A stretch of DNA of 50,352 nucleotides, taken from contig CACBHP010000007.1 in the NCBI GenBank assembly GCA_902539115.1, positions 1-50,352 on the forward strand. The letters run 5' to 3'. The notes beneath the pieces are model-generated. The model saw only the letters and a program-made list of their open reading frames with translations, was not told where the DNA came from and searched no databases. The position numbers and the translations under genes are program-made. The DNA is from an uncultured Prochlorococcus sp. (GTDB taxonomy: Bacteria > Cyanobacteriota > Cyanobacteriia > PCC-6307 > Cyanobiaceae). Positions 7,999 through 17,212 of this stretch are shown here, one piece after another (position 1 is the first letter of the stretch; each line of letters starts with the position of its first letter).

Positions 7999-8721
7999 CT
8001 ATAACTTTTTCTGAAAAAACTTTACTCTACCTTCGCTAGCTATTTCTACAAATTTATTTTTTGATAATTTTTCCAAAACTTCATTATAAAAATTATCTTC
8101 TAAACCAGAATGTTTTCGAATTCCATGAAATTCTATTAAGATTTTATTAAGACAAGAAGGCCATTTATTATTAAGTAAAAGTTCATACTCATTACCTTCA
8201 ATATCTAGTAACAAAAAATTATATTCAAATTTCATATAAATTTCTTCAAGAGTTATACAGGGAATCTTAACTTTATTTTTGGAATTAATTCTCTTTTCTA
8301 TTGAAGATGAATGAATTTCTTTATTTAAATAAAAGTCTAACTCTTTCCTTTTATTAACAATACAATTGAGTACTTTAAAACTTACATTATTTAATTTTTT
8401 TAGGGAATTTATAACATTTATCATCCTAGGATTTGCCTCAATTGCAAGAACATTTTCAGAAGTTATTATTTTGGAAGCAAAAGTAGAAAGAAAGCCAGTG
8501 CAAGAACCTATTTCTAAGACTCTGTCTTTTCTTTCAATATATTTGGATAAAAGTCTAATTTCAGAGGATTCCCAACTATTTTGGTAAAAAAAATTCTTAT
8601 ATTTCTTAAGAATCTCATCACTTACATCAATTTTAACTCCATAGTTAGTAACGATACCTGGTTGAAATACTAACCTATATATATATTTTATTAACTTCAA
8701 AAATTTATAAAATATTTTCAC
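7999..8721 (-). CDS. FkbM-family SAM-dependent methyltransferase
   Basis: This 240-residue protein has an S-adenosylmethionine-binding motif VLEIGSCTG at 68-76, the acidic second strand with AIEANP at about 94-98, and the LLDIEGNEYELL segment typical of FkbM-type O-methyltransferases (PF13578/PF05050-like). In polysaccharide islands this family usually methylates sugar hydroxyls, which can alter phage or grazer recognition. The acceptor is unknown. The start is GTG. A hydrophobic, basic first 20 residues may associate with the membrane. It stands alone on the minus strand, convergent with the cassette on its left and divergent from the glycosyltransferase on its right. Confidence 0.85.
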   Translation of the reverse strand: MKIFYKFLKLIKYIYRLVFQPGIVTNYGVKIDVSDEILKKYKNFFYQNSWESSEIRLLSKYIERKDRVLEIGSCTGFLSTFASKIITSENVLAIEANPRMINVINSLKKLNNVSFKVLNCIVNKRKELDFYLNKEIHSSSIEKRINSKNKVKIPCITLEEIYMKFEYNFLLLDIEGNEYELLLNNKWPSCLNKILIEFHGIRKHSGLEDNFYNEVLEKLSKNKFVEIASEGRVKFFQKKL

Positions 8722-9031
8722 TTTTTTTATAAATATTTTTTATATTAACACACCAAAATTTTCCTTAATTAATGTAATTTCTTTAATGCTTATTTGAATA
8801 GAATTGAGACATTTTCCATATTCCTTTTAAGCTTAAGCTATAGTTGAACCAAAATTATTATTTAATCTTCATACTAAATATTTAGATTTACACCATTAAT
8901 CAAACTATGCATTTTTTTAATATAAATAGCAATAGCGATAATAAAAAAGTTAATACTTAAGAAAGTAAATAATTTGATTTCTAAAATTACTCTATAAAAT
9001 ATTATTAGGTTTTTGAAATTACAATAAAAAA
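8722..9031. other. Divergent promoter region, no gene seen
   Basis: These 310 bases separate the divergent methyltransferase and glycosyltransferase genes and should contain both promoters. Many TATA-like hexamers occur, but none can be preferred in such A+T-rich DNA. No ORF, tRNA or stable hairpin is supported. Confidence 0.5.
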
Positions 9032-10246
9032 ATGAATAGTGAAATTATTTTTTATAGACCAAAAGCAAAAGGACATGGAGCTACTTTTAGGCAAGAATGT
9101 TTAATAAAATACTTAATTAAAAAATCTGAAATCATACACATTATCACACTCGAAAAAGAAAAATTCCATATTGAGGGAAAATACAATGTCAGAAATTTAA
9201 TTTTCAACAAACTTGCAAGAAAAGTTTCAATTTTAAGATGGATATTTTTGCTATTAACGACATTTTTTTTGATCTCAAACTTGCGTAATAAGTCAATTAA
9301 ATTAATTGCTTTTTCAGATTATGAATCTATTATCTTCAGGTTAGCTTTATCAATATTAGAAATAAAGCATATGATTTCTAAAAACTTAATTAAAAAAAAT
9401 ATTAAAGAAAAACCAAAATTTGAAATTATTTTCTTTTCTAGAGGTGATATAGTTGAAATTTTTAAAACAAATCATCCTAAAATTAACTTTATAAAAAATT
9501 TAATAATAAACATTAGCATCTCATATTATAAGAAAATTCAACTTCTTGGGATACTATCTTCTTCTAGATACGTAGTTCAGATGGATTTTTTAAAAAATAC
9601 TATCAATAGTAGATTTTCTATTGCAAAAGAAATTGATGTAATTAGCAACAATATTATTTATCCAAAAATTAACATTAACTCGAATAGTAATAATAATAAA
9701 TTAACTAAAAAAAATTTTCCTTTTAATTCACAAATAACTATTGGTTTTGCGGCACCTCTTTTTTTAAGAGTTAAATCTTTAGATATCTTTATAAAGATTT
9801 GTAATGAACTAAACAGTAATTTCCCTATAAAAGTTATTACTGCTGGAAGTGGTGTAGATGAATTATATTTCACCTCTAAAATAAGAAAAATTATTGGTGA
9901 AGATAATTATTTACATCTTGGATGGTTAGATAATTTGAATATTTTTTTTGAAAAGATTGATATCCTTATAATTCCTAGTAGATATGATTCTTGTCCTAAT
10001 TTCTTGTTAGAAGCAATTAATATTCCAAACATAAGAATAATTGCTTCAGACATACCTGCACATAGAGAAATATTAATGCAAAATGATCTCTTATTTCCTC
10101 TAGAAAATTTCAAAGAAATTAATTACAAATTTAAAAAAATCATATTAATGAAAAATGAGAGATATAAAAGTTATATAAATAAGGTAAAAGAAAAATATAC
10201 GTTCAATTGGGAAGATGAAATTTACAAAGTAATAAACAAAACTTAG
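9032..10246 (+). CDS. Glycosyltransferase, family 4-like (GT-B fold)
   Basis: This 404-residue protein is poorly conserved in its N-terminal half but has a recognisable GT-B C-terminal domain: GFAAPLFLRVKSLD, ITAGSG, LHLGWLD, PSRYDSCPNFLLEAI (with the conserved Glu) and ASDIPAHREIL. These are typical of family 4 retaining glycosyltransferases. It probably adds a sugar to a lipid-linked surface glycan at the cytoplasmic membrane; donor and acceptor are unknown. Base composition is extremely A+T-rich with many Asn/Lys/Ile codons, like the other island genes. It is the last island gene before the conserved lexA-argF-ftsH block. The ATG at 9032 is the only sensible start. Confidence 0.82.
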   Translation: MNSEIIFYRPKAKGHGATFRQECLIKYLIKKSEIIHIITLEKEKFHIEGKYNVRNLIFNKLARKVSILRWIFLLLTTFFLISNLRNKSIKLIAFSDYESIIFRLALSILEIKHMISKNLIKKNIKEKPKFEIIFFSRGDIVEIFKTNHPKINFIKNLIINISISYYKKIQLLGILSSSRYVVQMDFLKNTINSRFSIAKEIDVISNNIIYPKININSNSNNNKLTKKNFPFNSQITIGFAAPLFLRVKSLDIFIKICNELNSNFPIKVITAGSGVDELYFTSKIRKIIGEDNYLHLGWLDNLNIFFEKIDILIIPSRYDSCPNFLLEAINIPNIRIIASDIPAHREILMQNDLLFPLENFKEINYKFKKIILMKNERYKSYINKVKEKYTFNWEDEIYKVINKT

Positions 10247-10393
10247 TTGAAAGCCAAATAAAAAAAAGGAATCTACATAAGATTAAAGTTTTATATTTTG
10301 GAATAAATGATATATGTAAATTTATAGTCAATTAAAATTTACTTTCAAAATTTCCTCTTATTTACTTAAGGTAAAATTAAATTAATTTTAAAA

Positions 10394-11008
10394 CTAAATT
10401 TTTCTCCAGACTGCTATTAATTTACCCTGAAAAACAACATCATTTGGATTTAATTCGATAGGCTCATATGCGGGATTCGCTGCTTCTAAAAATATTTTAT
10501 TCCCTTTCTTAACAAAATATTTTAACGTTGTGCCTAAACCAGGAACCATAGCACTAACAATAGTACCGTTTCTCAAAGAAGTTAAATTTTTTATAGGTTC
10601 CATTAAAACCATATCACCATCTGCAATGCAGGCATCGATCATTGAATCTCCATTAACAGTTAAAGCAAAAATATCATTTTTACTAAATACTTCTGAGATG
10701 TCTAAGTTTTCTTGGACATCAGAAAAAGATTCTATTAATCCGCCTGCAGCTACTGACCCCATTATAGGCACTCCATTAATTACATCATCAACTATTTGGA
10801 GTGTTCTTGCTTTACCTTCTTGCCATGATATGTAACCTTTTTCTTGTAAATGTTTTAAACGACTTTGAATTGGAGCAGGTGATTTTAGACCCATAGCTTG
10901 CATCATTTGTCTTATGGTTGGACTATGTTGAAAATCTTTTAAATAGGCTTTTATCCACTCAAGCAACTCATTTTGAGCTTGCGTAAGATCTTGCGTAGGA
11001 GAATTCAC
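10394..11008 (-). CDS. lexA: LexA repressor
   Basis: This 204-residue LexA starts with GTG. An N-terminal winged-helix DNA-binding domain (about 1-70, with HSPTIRQMMQAMGLKS) is followed by the self-cleavage site Ala88-Gly89 (VAAGG), catalytic Ser122 (GDSM) and catalytic Lys163 (TTLKYF). The Ser-Lys pair is intact, so RecA-stimulated autocleavage should work. In E. coli LexA controls DNA-damage genes; in cyanobacteria the regulon varies. A candidate SOS box lies 23 bases upstream of the start, suggesting autoregulation. It is the last gene of a leftward run with ftsH and argF. In this window it marks the change from island genes to housekeeping genes. Confidence 0.95.
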   Translation of the reverse strand: MNSPTQDLTQAQNELLEWIKAYLKDFQHSPTIRQMMQAMGLKSPAPIQSRLKHLQEKGYISWQEGKARTLQIVDDVINGVPIMGSVAAGGLIESFSDVQENLDISEVFSKNDIFALTVNGDSMIDACIADGDMVLMEPIKNLTSLRNGTIVSAMVPGLGTTLKYFVKKGNKIFLEAANPAYEPIELNPNDVVFQGKLIAVWRKI

Positions 11009-11030
11009 TTCAAGGAAACAGATATAAACT

Positions 11031-11044
11031 AATACATTTGTACC
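11031..11044 (-). promoter_or_regulatory. Candidate LexA (SOS) box upstream of lexA
   Basis: Read on the minus strand the site is GGTACAAATGTATT. It fits the published cyanobacterial consensus RGTACNNNDGTWCB at every fixed position but one (T for C near the 3' end). It is centred about 30 bases before the lexA GTG, where repressor binding would block transcription. Binding has not been shown. Confidence 0.5.
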
Positions 11045-11070
11045 TCTTTTAGGTTAGTAATGCAAGTAAT

Positions 11071-11997
11071 TTAAGAGAAGAAGCAACTTAGCAATGCTTG
11101 TTGAACGTGCAATCTGTTTTCTGCTTGATCAAAAATTCTACTTTTTTCTCCTTCCATAACTTGATTAGTGATCTCTTTACCTCTGTATGCGGGAAGACAA
11201 TGTAAGACAATTGCATCTTCTTTTGCTTTATTTACTAAACTTTGATCTAATAAATATCCGTTAAACTCTCTATCTTTTTCATCTTTTTGATTTTCTTCTC
11301 CCATCGAAGTCCAAACATCTGTATACAAAACGTTTGCATCTAAAGCGGCTTTGGAAGGATCATTAGTTATAGTTAAAAAGTCATCATTGCCTCTTATTTG
11401 TTTAGCTTTAGAAATAATATCTTTATTAGGCTGAAAACCTTTGGGACAGGCGATTCTAATTTTCACACCTAATAAAGCTCCACATAAAATAAGGGAATTT
11501 GCAACATTATTTCCATCCCCTACAAAGGTTATTACTAAATTCTCTAATCTTCCAAATTCCTCTTTAATTGTCAAGAAATCAGCTAAAGCTTGACATGGAT
11601 GTTCTAAATCTGTGAGAGCATTAATCACCGGCTTCGAAGACCACTTTGCATACTCTTCTAAATCTGAATGATCAAATGTTCTAATTGCCATAACATCACA
11701 ATATCTACTTAGAACTCTTGCTGTATCTTTAATTGGCTCGCCTCTTCCTATTTGTGATGTTGTGGGATTTAGGTCAATAGTGGTTCCACCAAGCCTAGTC
11801 ATCGCAACTTGAAAACTAACTCTCGTTCGGGTGGAGGACTTATCAAAAATAAGTCCTAAAACCTTACCACTAGCATTAACATTCAAATCTTTATTTTTGA
11901 AATCTTTTGCAAGATTAAGGATATGATTAATTTCATCTTTTGTTAAGTCAAAGCTTGAAAGAAAGTGATCTTTAGCAAGCTTTATCGGTTTTAACAT
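11071..11997 (-). CDS. argF: Ornithine carbamoyltransferase
   Basis: It transfers the carbamoyl group from carbamoyl phosphate to ornithine, giving citrulline in cytoplasmic arginine synthesis. The 308-residue length is normal. Motifs seen are the carbamoyl-phosphate loop STRTR at 55-59, HPCQALAD at 133-140, and the ornithine-binding HCLPAYRG from 266 with the catalytic Cys. These distinguish it from aspartate carbamoyltransferase. It lies 29 bases after ftsH and 62 bases before lexA, all leftward. argD, an earlier step of the same pathway, is also in this window at 47 kb but is not linked to it. Confidence 0.97.
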   Translation of the reverse strand: MLKPIKLAKDHFLSSFDLTKDEINHILNLAKDFKNKDLNVNASGKVLGLIFDKSSTRTRVSFQVAMTRLGGTTIDLNPTTSQIGRGEPIKDTARVLSRYCDVMAIRTFDHSDLEEYAKWSSKPVINALTDLEHPCQALADFLTIKEEFGRLENLVITFVGDGNNVANSLILCGALLGVKIRIACPKGFQPNKDIISKAKQIRGNDDFLTITNDPSKAALDANVLYTDVWTSMGEENQKDEKDREFNGYLLDQSLVNKAKEDAIVLHCLPAYRGKEITNQVMEGEKSRIFDQAENRLHVQQALLSCFFS

Positions 11998-12026
11998 AAA
12001 TATTATTAAATTAATTTTAAATTCTA

Positions 12027-13889
12027 CTATGCAGGCATTTTGCTTTCTTCAAGAAGATTTTTAAGATCTTCACCTTCAATTACCTCTTCTTCAAGGATTT
12101 TCTGAGAGATAGATTCTAGTAGAGGTAAATTATTCCTTAAAATTTTTAATGCTGTCTCATGCGCATCATCTACTAAATCTCTTACCTCTTTATCTATTGC
12201 TTGAGCCGTTGCATCACTTACTGACCTTCGAGGATTATTGCCATTACCTAAGAATTGGCCACCACCTTGCTTATCATAGGCCAGTGGTCCCAATATTTCA
12301 CTCATACCAAATGTACCGACCATCTGCTCAGCTATATCAGTAGCTCTTTGTAAATCATTTGAAGCCCCGGTAGTAATCTTTCCAAAAACAACCTCTTCAG
12401 CAGATCTTCCTCCTAAGAGGGTAGCTATTTGCCCTTTCAATTCGTCTTTTGAATTAAGAAATCTTTCCTCGGTGGGCAATTGAAGAGTATAACCAAGTGC
12501 ACTCATTCCTCTTGGTACTATGGAAATTTTTGCGACTTTTGAACCTCCTGGCATTAAATGACCCACAATTGCATGGCCCACTTCGTGATAAGCAACGACT
12601 TTCTTTTCATCATCTTGTAAAACACGACTCTTCTTTTCCAAACCAGCCACAACTCTCTCTATCGCTTCACTTAAATCTTGTTGTTCTACACTCTTTCTTT
12701 TAGCTCTGGCGGCAAGTAAAGCAGCTTCATTTACCATGTTAGCTAAATCAGCTCCCGCGAATCCACTAGTAGCTTGAGCAATTGAATCCAAATCTATGGA
12801 ATCTGCAAGTTTAACTTTTTTTGTATAGATCTCTAAAATAGTTTTTCTGCCGGACAAATCTGGTCTGTCAACTAGTACCTGTCTATCAAATCTTCCTGGT
12901 CTTAGAAGTGCTGCATCAAGAACCTCAGGCTGGTTAGTAGCAGCAAGAACTATAACTGGCTTATCAGTTGATGCAAATCCATCCATTTCAGTAAGAAGCT
13001 GGTTTAAAGTTTGTTCTCTCTCATCATTACCACCAACTACTCCCATAGATCCTGATCGACTTTTACCAATAGCATCCAATTCGTCAATAAAAATAATACA
13101 AGGGGCTTTTTTCTTAGCTTGTTCAAATAAATCTCTAACTCTTGCTGCACCTGCACCTACAAATAGTTCAACAAATTCAGAACCTGAAATAATGAAGAAT
13201 GGAACTTCTGCTTCGCCAGCAACAGCTTTTGAAAGAAGAGTTTTCCCTGTCCCAGGAGGTCCTACAAGAAGGACTCCTTTAGGTATTCGTGCTCCAATAT
13301 CTGTATATCTTTCTGGCTTCTTCAGAAAATCAACTATCTCGGTTAATTCGTCTTTCGCTTCATCAACTCCTGCTACATCAGCAAATGTTACTTTTGACTC
13401 ATCATCGGGTACATAAACTTTAGCTTTACTTTTAGTAAAACTAAGAGCTCCCTGAGCACCTCCGCCTCCCATACTTCTTCTAGCAAAGAATTGTAAGACT
13501 AGAATAAAAATTAATGGAGGAACAACCCAACTTAAAATGGTTGAGAAGAAATTAGGTTTTTTTGGAGGAGCAGCAGCAAACTCAACACCTTTACTTTCTA
13601 ATCTTTGAGGAAGGTCCATATCAAAAATTGGGGTTGTTGCCAAAACAGAAGGAGCGCCTTCCTCAGCGCCATTTAACTCATATCTAATTTGTTCTTGAGT
13701 GATATATGCACGCTTAACTTCCCCATCATTAACCTGATCTATAAATAAAGAGTAAGGAACTCTAGGGATTTGCATATTTTGATTAGGAAATAGGCTACTA
13801 AATAAAAGTAATGCTCCAACACCTATTAAGATGATATTTACAATTCCAAATCTTCTATTAGGTTGATTATCGTCTTGTCTTATCGGCAT
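12027..13889 (-). CDS. ftsH: ATP-dependent zinc metalloprotease FtsH
   Basis: This 620-residue membrane AAA+ protease has transmembrane segments at about 18-34 and 119-135 flanking a lumenal/periplasmic domain. It also has Walker A GPPGTGKT at 210-217, Walker B with DE at 269-270, the second region of homology around 320-340 and the zinc site HEVGH at 435-439. Cyanobacterial FtsH complexes degrade damaged photosystem II D1 and other membrane proteins; there are several paralogues, and which one this is cannot be decided here. It has its own likely promoter in the 115-base gap after ribD and probably leads the ftsH-argF-lexA run. Confidence 0.97.
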   Translation of the reverse strand: MPIRQDDNQPNRRFGIVNIILIGVGALLLFSSLFPNQNMQIPRVPYSLFIDQVNDGEVKRAYITQEQIRYELNGAEEGAPSVLATTPIFDMDLPQRLESKGVEFAAAPPKKPNFFSTILSWVVPPLIFILVLQFFARRSMGGGGAQGALSFTKSKAKVYVPDDESKVTFADVAGVDEAKDELTEIVDFLKKPERYTDIGARIPKGVLLVGPPGTGKTLLSKAVAGEAEVPFFIISGSEFVELFVGAGAARVRDLFEQAKKKAPCIIFIDELDAIGKSRSGSMGVVGGNDEREQTLNQLLTEMDGFASTDKPVIVLAATNQPEVLDAALLRPGRFDRQVLVDRPDLSGRKTILEIYTKKVKLADSIDLDSIAQATSGFAGADLANMVNEAALLAARAKRKSVEQQDLSEAIERVVAGLEKKSRVLQDDEKKVVAYHEVGHAIVGHLMPGGSKVAKISIVPRGMSALGYTLQLPTEERFLNSKDELKGQIATLLGGRSAEEVVFGKITTGASNDLQRATDIAEQMVGTFGMSEILGPLAYDKQGGGQFLGNGNNPRRSVSDATAQAIDKEVRDLVDDAHETALKILRNNLPLLESISQKILEEEVIEGEDLKNLLEESKMPA

Positions 13890-13911
13890 GTTTGTGATCG
13901 ATTTTGAACTT

Positions 13912-13917
13912 ATTATA
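13912..13917 (-). promoter_or_regulatory. Likely -10 element of the ftsH promoter
   Basis: A perfect TATAAT on the minus strand lies 22 bases upstream of the ftsH ATG, within GTTTATAATAAG. No clear -35 hexamer is present at 16-18 bases, which is common in low-GC picocyanobacteria. Short ACCG/CGGT repeats near 13968-13985 could mark the end of the ribD transcript, but they lack a T tract. Confidence 0.5.
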
Positions 13918-14004
13918 AACTAAACGAAGAGTTTCCGTATCTGTATTATTTTTTTTTGGTAAGAACCGAACGGTATTTTGACCGATATAAATGATTTATA
14001 AAAA

Positions 14005-15099
14005 TTAATTTTTAAATGAACTTTTAACGCATATATCATTTCCAATCAAACTAACCTGAGAATCACTTAATTTAATAATTTCATGCATTCCTTCAAATTC
14101 AAAATCTCCTAAAGGATTCATACTATTTTCTCCCCCTAAAATTTTTGGAGCAATAAAGGTAATAATTTCCTGAATACAATTAGATTTAATAGCGGCAGTA
14201 GCCAATCGGGGGCCACATTCCCACAAAACATTATTACATCCCCTTTTAGCAAGTATTTTTGAAATCAACTCTGGATTATCTGATGATACCTTTTCAACTT
14301 CAACAGACTTTGGAATCCTAGTGAGGTAGTTTTCATTTGCTGTTGAAGAATCATAAATTACTAATGTTTTTGCCTTATTACAATCCCAAAGATTAGATTG
14401 TGTTGGTAAGTCTAAACTTTTTGTAAACACAACCCGCAAAGGCTCAGGATTTTTTAAACCTCTCGTAGTTAAGAGGGGATTATCTCTTCTTAATGTGTTT
14501 CCACCAATGATTATTGCATCAAATTCTGATCTAAAAGAGTGTACTAAGGACCTTGATTCTTCATTAGTAATCCATTTACTTTTTCCATTTTTTAAAGCTA
14601 TTCTTCCATCAATACTCATTGCCCATTTAAAAACACCAAATGCCTTTTTAGTAATATTCCTATGAATGAAAGCCTTATTTAAATCTAAGGATTCCTTTTT
14701 ACATAATCCTAAGTGAACTTGTATTCCAGCTTCTTTTAGCAGCTTAATACCTTTACCAGCGACTCTTACATCAGGGTCTTCAATAGATATATAAGCCTTT
14801 TTTATCCCAGAGGATATCACCTTATCTACACATGGAGGTGTTCTACCCTGGTGGCAACAAGGTTCAAGATTTACATAAATTGACCCACCTTTAGCATCTT
14901 TTTTTAAATTATTAAAAGCCATTGCCTCTGCATGAGGCATCCCGGCCTTGTAATGAAATCCTTCTGAAATAAACTTTCCATTCTTATCTAGTATCACTGC
15001 TCCCACCCTTGGGTTTGGACTCGTTGTGTTTTTGCCTAAAGAAGCCAAAAAAATTGCTCTTTTCATCCATTTTATATGGCTTACATTTTTTTCAGTCAT
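14005..15099 (-). CDS. ribD: Bifunctional riboflavin deaminase/reductase RibD
   Basis: RibD carries out steps two and three of riboflavin synthesis: deamination of the diaminopyrimidine, then NADPH reduction of the ribosyl side chain. The N-terminal deaminase domain shows the zinc site HAE followed about 24 residues later by PCCHQGRTPPC. The C-terminal reductase domain (from about 150) has KWAMSIDGRIA, IIGGNTLRRDNP and the final CGPRLA region. Length (364 residues) is normal. A TTG at 15105 extends it by two codons; the ATG at 15099 is preferred. It follows the DUF3122 gene by a short gap on the same strand. RibF, the flavin-cofactor enzyme, is nearby at 20.7 kb. Confidence 0.95.
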   Translation of the reverse strand: MTEKNVSHIKWMKRAIFLASLGKNTTSPNPRVGAVILDKNGKFISEGFHYKAGMPHAEAMAFNNLKKDAKGGSIYVNLEPCCHQGRTPPCVDKVISSGIKKAYISIEDPDVRVAGKGIKLLKEAGIQVHLGLCKKESLDLNKAFIHRNITKKAFGVFKWAMSIDGRIALKNGKSKWITNEESRSLVHSFRSEFDAIIIGGNTLRRDNPLLTTRGLKNPEPLRVVFTKSLDLPTQSNLWDCNKAKTLVIYDSSTANENYLTRIPKSVEVEKVSSDNPELISKILAKRGCNNVLWECGPRLATAAIKSNCIQEIITFIAPKILGGENSMNPLGDFEFEGMHEIIKLSDSQVSLIGNDICVKSSFKN

Positions 15100-15114
15100 C
15101 TCCAAAAATCAAAT

Positions 15115-15615
15115 TCAATTTATTGATCTCCACTCTTTAACAACAAAGGGTGGAACAGGTAACTCAGAAAAAACTCCCGACAAAGATAATCTTAATGGCC
15201 TATTTTTATCTAAATTTTCAATCAATTCATCAAGATCGAATTCTGCTGCAGCTTGTCTTCCATCATTTGCTAATTCCACATTAAGTAATGTTTTATCATC
15301 TAGAAGCCACTGTTTTCTTCCTGATTCAACCCTCAAGTCAGTGGGATGATCAATCCTAAGATTTCCTGGATATCCTATTACTCTCAAGATCAATTTATCT
15401 TCAAAAAGAGGGGATTTATAAGCTACTAATTGCCAAGTTTCAAAGTCCAAATCTCTTAAAAACTCACTGCTGGCATTCATTAATGCCCCATTTATTTCTG
15501 TTTCTACAACTTCTGCGGATACTGTTAATGGGTTAAAAATATAGGATAGTAGAAAAATTAAAGGTAATATTTTTTTTAAAAAAATATTTTTATTTGATTT
15601 TGTAATTTTCTTCAT
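15115..15615 (-). CDS. DUF3122 family exported protein
   Basis: This small cyanobacterial protein is of unknown function. Starting from the second in-frame ATG at 15615, it begins with a basic stretch and a hydrophobic core ending VSAEV, which looks like a signal peptide with an AXA-like cleavage site. An upstream ATG at 15639 would put eight residues before it and is less likely. The mature part (about 140 residues) has the DUF3122 features: a W-rich start (FETWQLVAY), IDHPTDLRV, DKTLLNVELANDG and the ending PPFVVKEW. It probably acts in the periplasm or lumen. It overlaps the end of the upstream small gene and precedes ribD, so the three are likely co-transcribed. Confidence 0.75.
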   Translation of the reverse strand: MKKITKSNKNIFLKKILPLIFLLSYIFNPLTVSAEVVETEINGALMNASSEFLRDLDFETWQLVAYKSPLFEDKLILRVIGYPGNLRIDHPTDLRVESGRKQWLLDDKTLLNVELANDGRQAAAEFDLDELIENLDKNRPLRLSLSGVFSELPVPPFVVKEWRSIN

Positions 15616-15895
15616 TTTCTGAATCCATAAGGGCATCAAGAGTAACAGCTGTTCTTACAATAGCTTGATATCTTTTGATTATTTTACGATTTTTTTCTAT
15701 AACTCGAGATAAATTCAAAGTGTCTTTTTCAGAATAGCTAGATGTTAAATCGTTAGAGTCTTCTTCAATAAACTCAAATTCACTATCTTTATTTATTAGA
15801 GTTAATAATAAATCATGTAATCTCTTTCTTCTTTCAGACAATTGATTTATTATGAAAGCTCGAACAATCATAAGATAATTTAATAAAACATTCAA
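15590..15895 (-). CDS. Small conserved-looking cyanobacterial protein, unknown function
   Basis: This 101-residue, mostly helical and charged protein is not recognised. The central part is acidic (about residues 36-55, with EFIEEDSND) and the C-terminal half forms amphipathic helices (NRKIIKRYQAIVRTAV). A second in-frame ATG at 15871 (MIVRAFIINQL) is an equally possible start. It is divergent from cobL (29-base gap) and overlaps the following DUF3122 gene by 26 bases, so it probably belongs to the ribD transcription unit. The tight overlap supports a real gene. Confidence 0.65.
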   Translation of the reverse strand: MNVLLNYLMIVRAFIINQLSERRKRLHDLLLTLINKDSEFEFIEEDSNDLTSSYSEKDTLNLSRVIEKNRKIIKRYQAIVRTAVTLDALMDSENEENYKIK

Positions 15896-15924
15896 ATAGA
15901 TAAGTTTCTTTTAATTAAATTTGC

Positions 15925-17199
15925 ATGACTGAAAAAAAAAGAAAAATTCATGTAGTAGGAATTAATTCTTATAAATTTGAGGATTTATCTTTCAAATTAC
16001 AAAATCTATTTCAAGAGACAGATTCTATTGCAGTTCCAAATTCATATTTTGAGGAAATAAAATCATGGAGCGAAAATGGTTTTGAAAAAAAGAAATTATT
16101 TTTTTCGAGCAACAGTAATAAGGAACTTGTTAACTGGCTTAGATCACAAAAAACTGATGTTATTTTAATTTCGAGAGGAGATCCACTTTGGTTTGGCATT
16201 GGTAGAATACTACTAGAAAATTTTTCAAAAGATGAATTAATTTTCTATCCCTCAAACACTTGCATTCAATTGGCATTTAGTAAGTTAAAGATCCCTTGGC
16301 AAGATACTGTTAATGTGAGTATTCACGGCAGAGATTCGACAAAGTTAACTGAGGCTCTTAAAACAATGCCTTCAAGTTTGGCTATTATTACAGACCCAAA
16401 TAACAAAAGTTTACAAATAATCAAAAAAAACTTATCAGAATTAAATCTTATTGACTTCTATGATTTTTGGCTCTGTGAAGAGATTGGTTTCGAGAATGAA
16501 AAGATAAGAAAATTAAATCTTAAAGAATCATTACCATCTGATATTTCAAGTTTGAACATTATTGTTCTTAAAAAAACAAAGAAAAATTACTCAAATAATA
16601 ATCTCCCTCTTTTCGGAATCAGTGACCATATATTTAAGACTTTTGATGATAGACCAAACTTATTAACTAAAAGGGAGATTCGCGTTCAAATATTAGCTGC
16701 TTTAGAGCTCCCAAGAAATGGTGTCATCTGGGATATAGGAGCAGGCTGTGGGTCAATTGGTTTAGAGGCACTAAAGTTAAGGCCTAATTTGGATTTGTTT
16801 TGTATCGATAAAAGGTTTGGCTCAAAAGAATTAATACTAGAAAACTCGAAGAGGCTTGACGTCAAACCAAAATTTATTTTTGAGGAAGACATAAATTGCA
16901 TTTTGAATATGAATAATTTAAGCTCTCTTGAAAAACCTAATAGATTAATAATTGGAGGATGTGATAAAAAAACTAAACTCCAGATTATTAATAAACTTGC
17001 TCAAGATATGGATATTGGAGACATTATCGTTATCCCAATAATTAATATTCAAACTATTAAAGAATTGAAAGAGGAATTAGAAGATAAAAATTTCAAAACA
17101 AATTTAAATTTAATTCAGACGTATAAAAGCTTAAGTATTGCGGAGGGAATGAGACTAGAACCAAATAATCCTGTTTTTTTATTAAAAGGAAAAAAATAA
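15925..17199 (+). CDS. cobL: Precorrin-6Y C5,15-methyltransferase (decarboxylating), CbiE-CbiT fusion
   Basis: This cobalamin-ring enzyme methylates C-5 and C-15 of precorrin-6B and removes the C-12 acetate carboxyl. Residues 1 to about 215 are the tetrapyrrole methylase half (CbiE) with SRGDPLWFG at 83-91. Residues about 245-424 are the CbiT half with SAM motif WDIGAGCGS at 269-277. The fused CobL arrangement is standard in many cobalamin makers. It is divergent from the small minus-strand gene and ends 13 bases from the convergent nadK. Marine picocyanobacteria make pseudocobalamin, which fits this enzyme. Confidence 0.93.
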   Translation: MTEKKRKIHVVGINSYKFEDLSFKLQNLFQETDSIAVPNSYFEEIKSWSENGFEKKKLFFSSNSNKELVNWLRSQKTDVILISRGDPLWFGIGRILLENFSKDELIFYPSNTCIQLAFSKLKIPWQDTVNVSIHGRDSTKLTEALKTMPSSLAIITDPNNKSLQIIKKNLSELNLIDFYDFWLCEEIGFENEKIRKLNLKESLPSDISSLNIIVLKKTKKNYSNNNLPLFGISDHIFKTFDDRPNLLTKREIRVQILAALELPRNGVIWDIGAGCGSIGLEALKLRPNLDLFCIDKRFGSKELILENSKRLDVKPKFIFEEDINCILNMNNLSSLEKPNRLIIGGCDKKTKLQIINKLAQDMDIGDIIVIPIINIQTIKELKEELEDKNFKTNLNLIQTYKSLSIAEGMRLEPNNPVFLLKGKK

Positions 17200-17212
17200 A
17201 TTTTAGTAATTG

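Noticed and set aside
13192-13416. Plus-strand ORF inside ftsH, and similar opposite-strand frames in other genes
   Set aside because: These are shadow frames antisense to well-supported genes, without family motifs or room for promoters.
13965-13990. ribD terminator formed by ACCG/CGGT repeats
   Set aside because: The stems are only 4 bp and there is no T tract on the minus strand after them.
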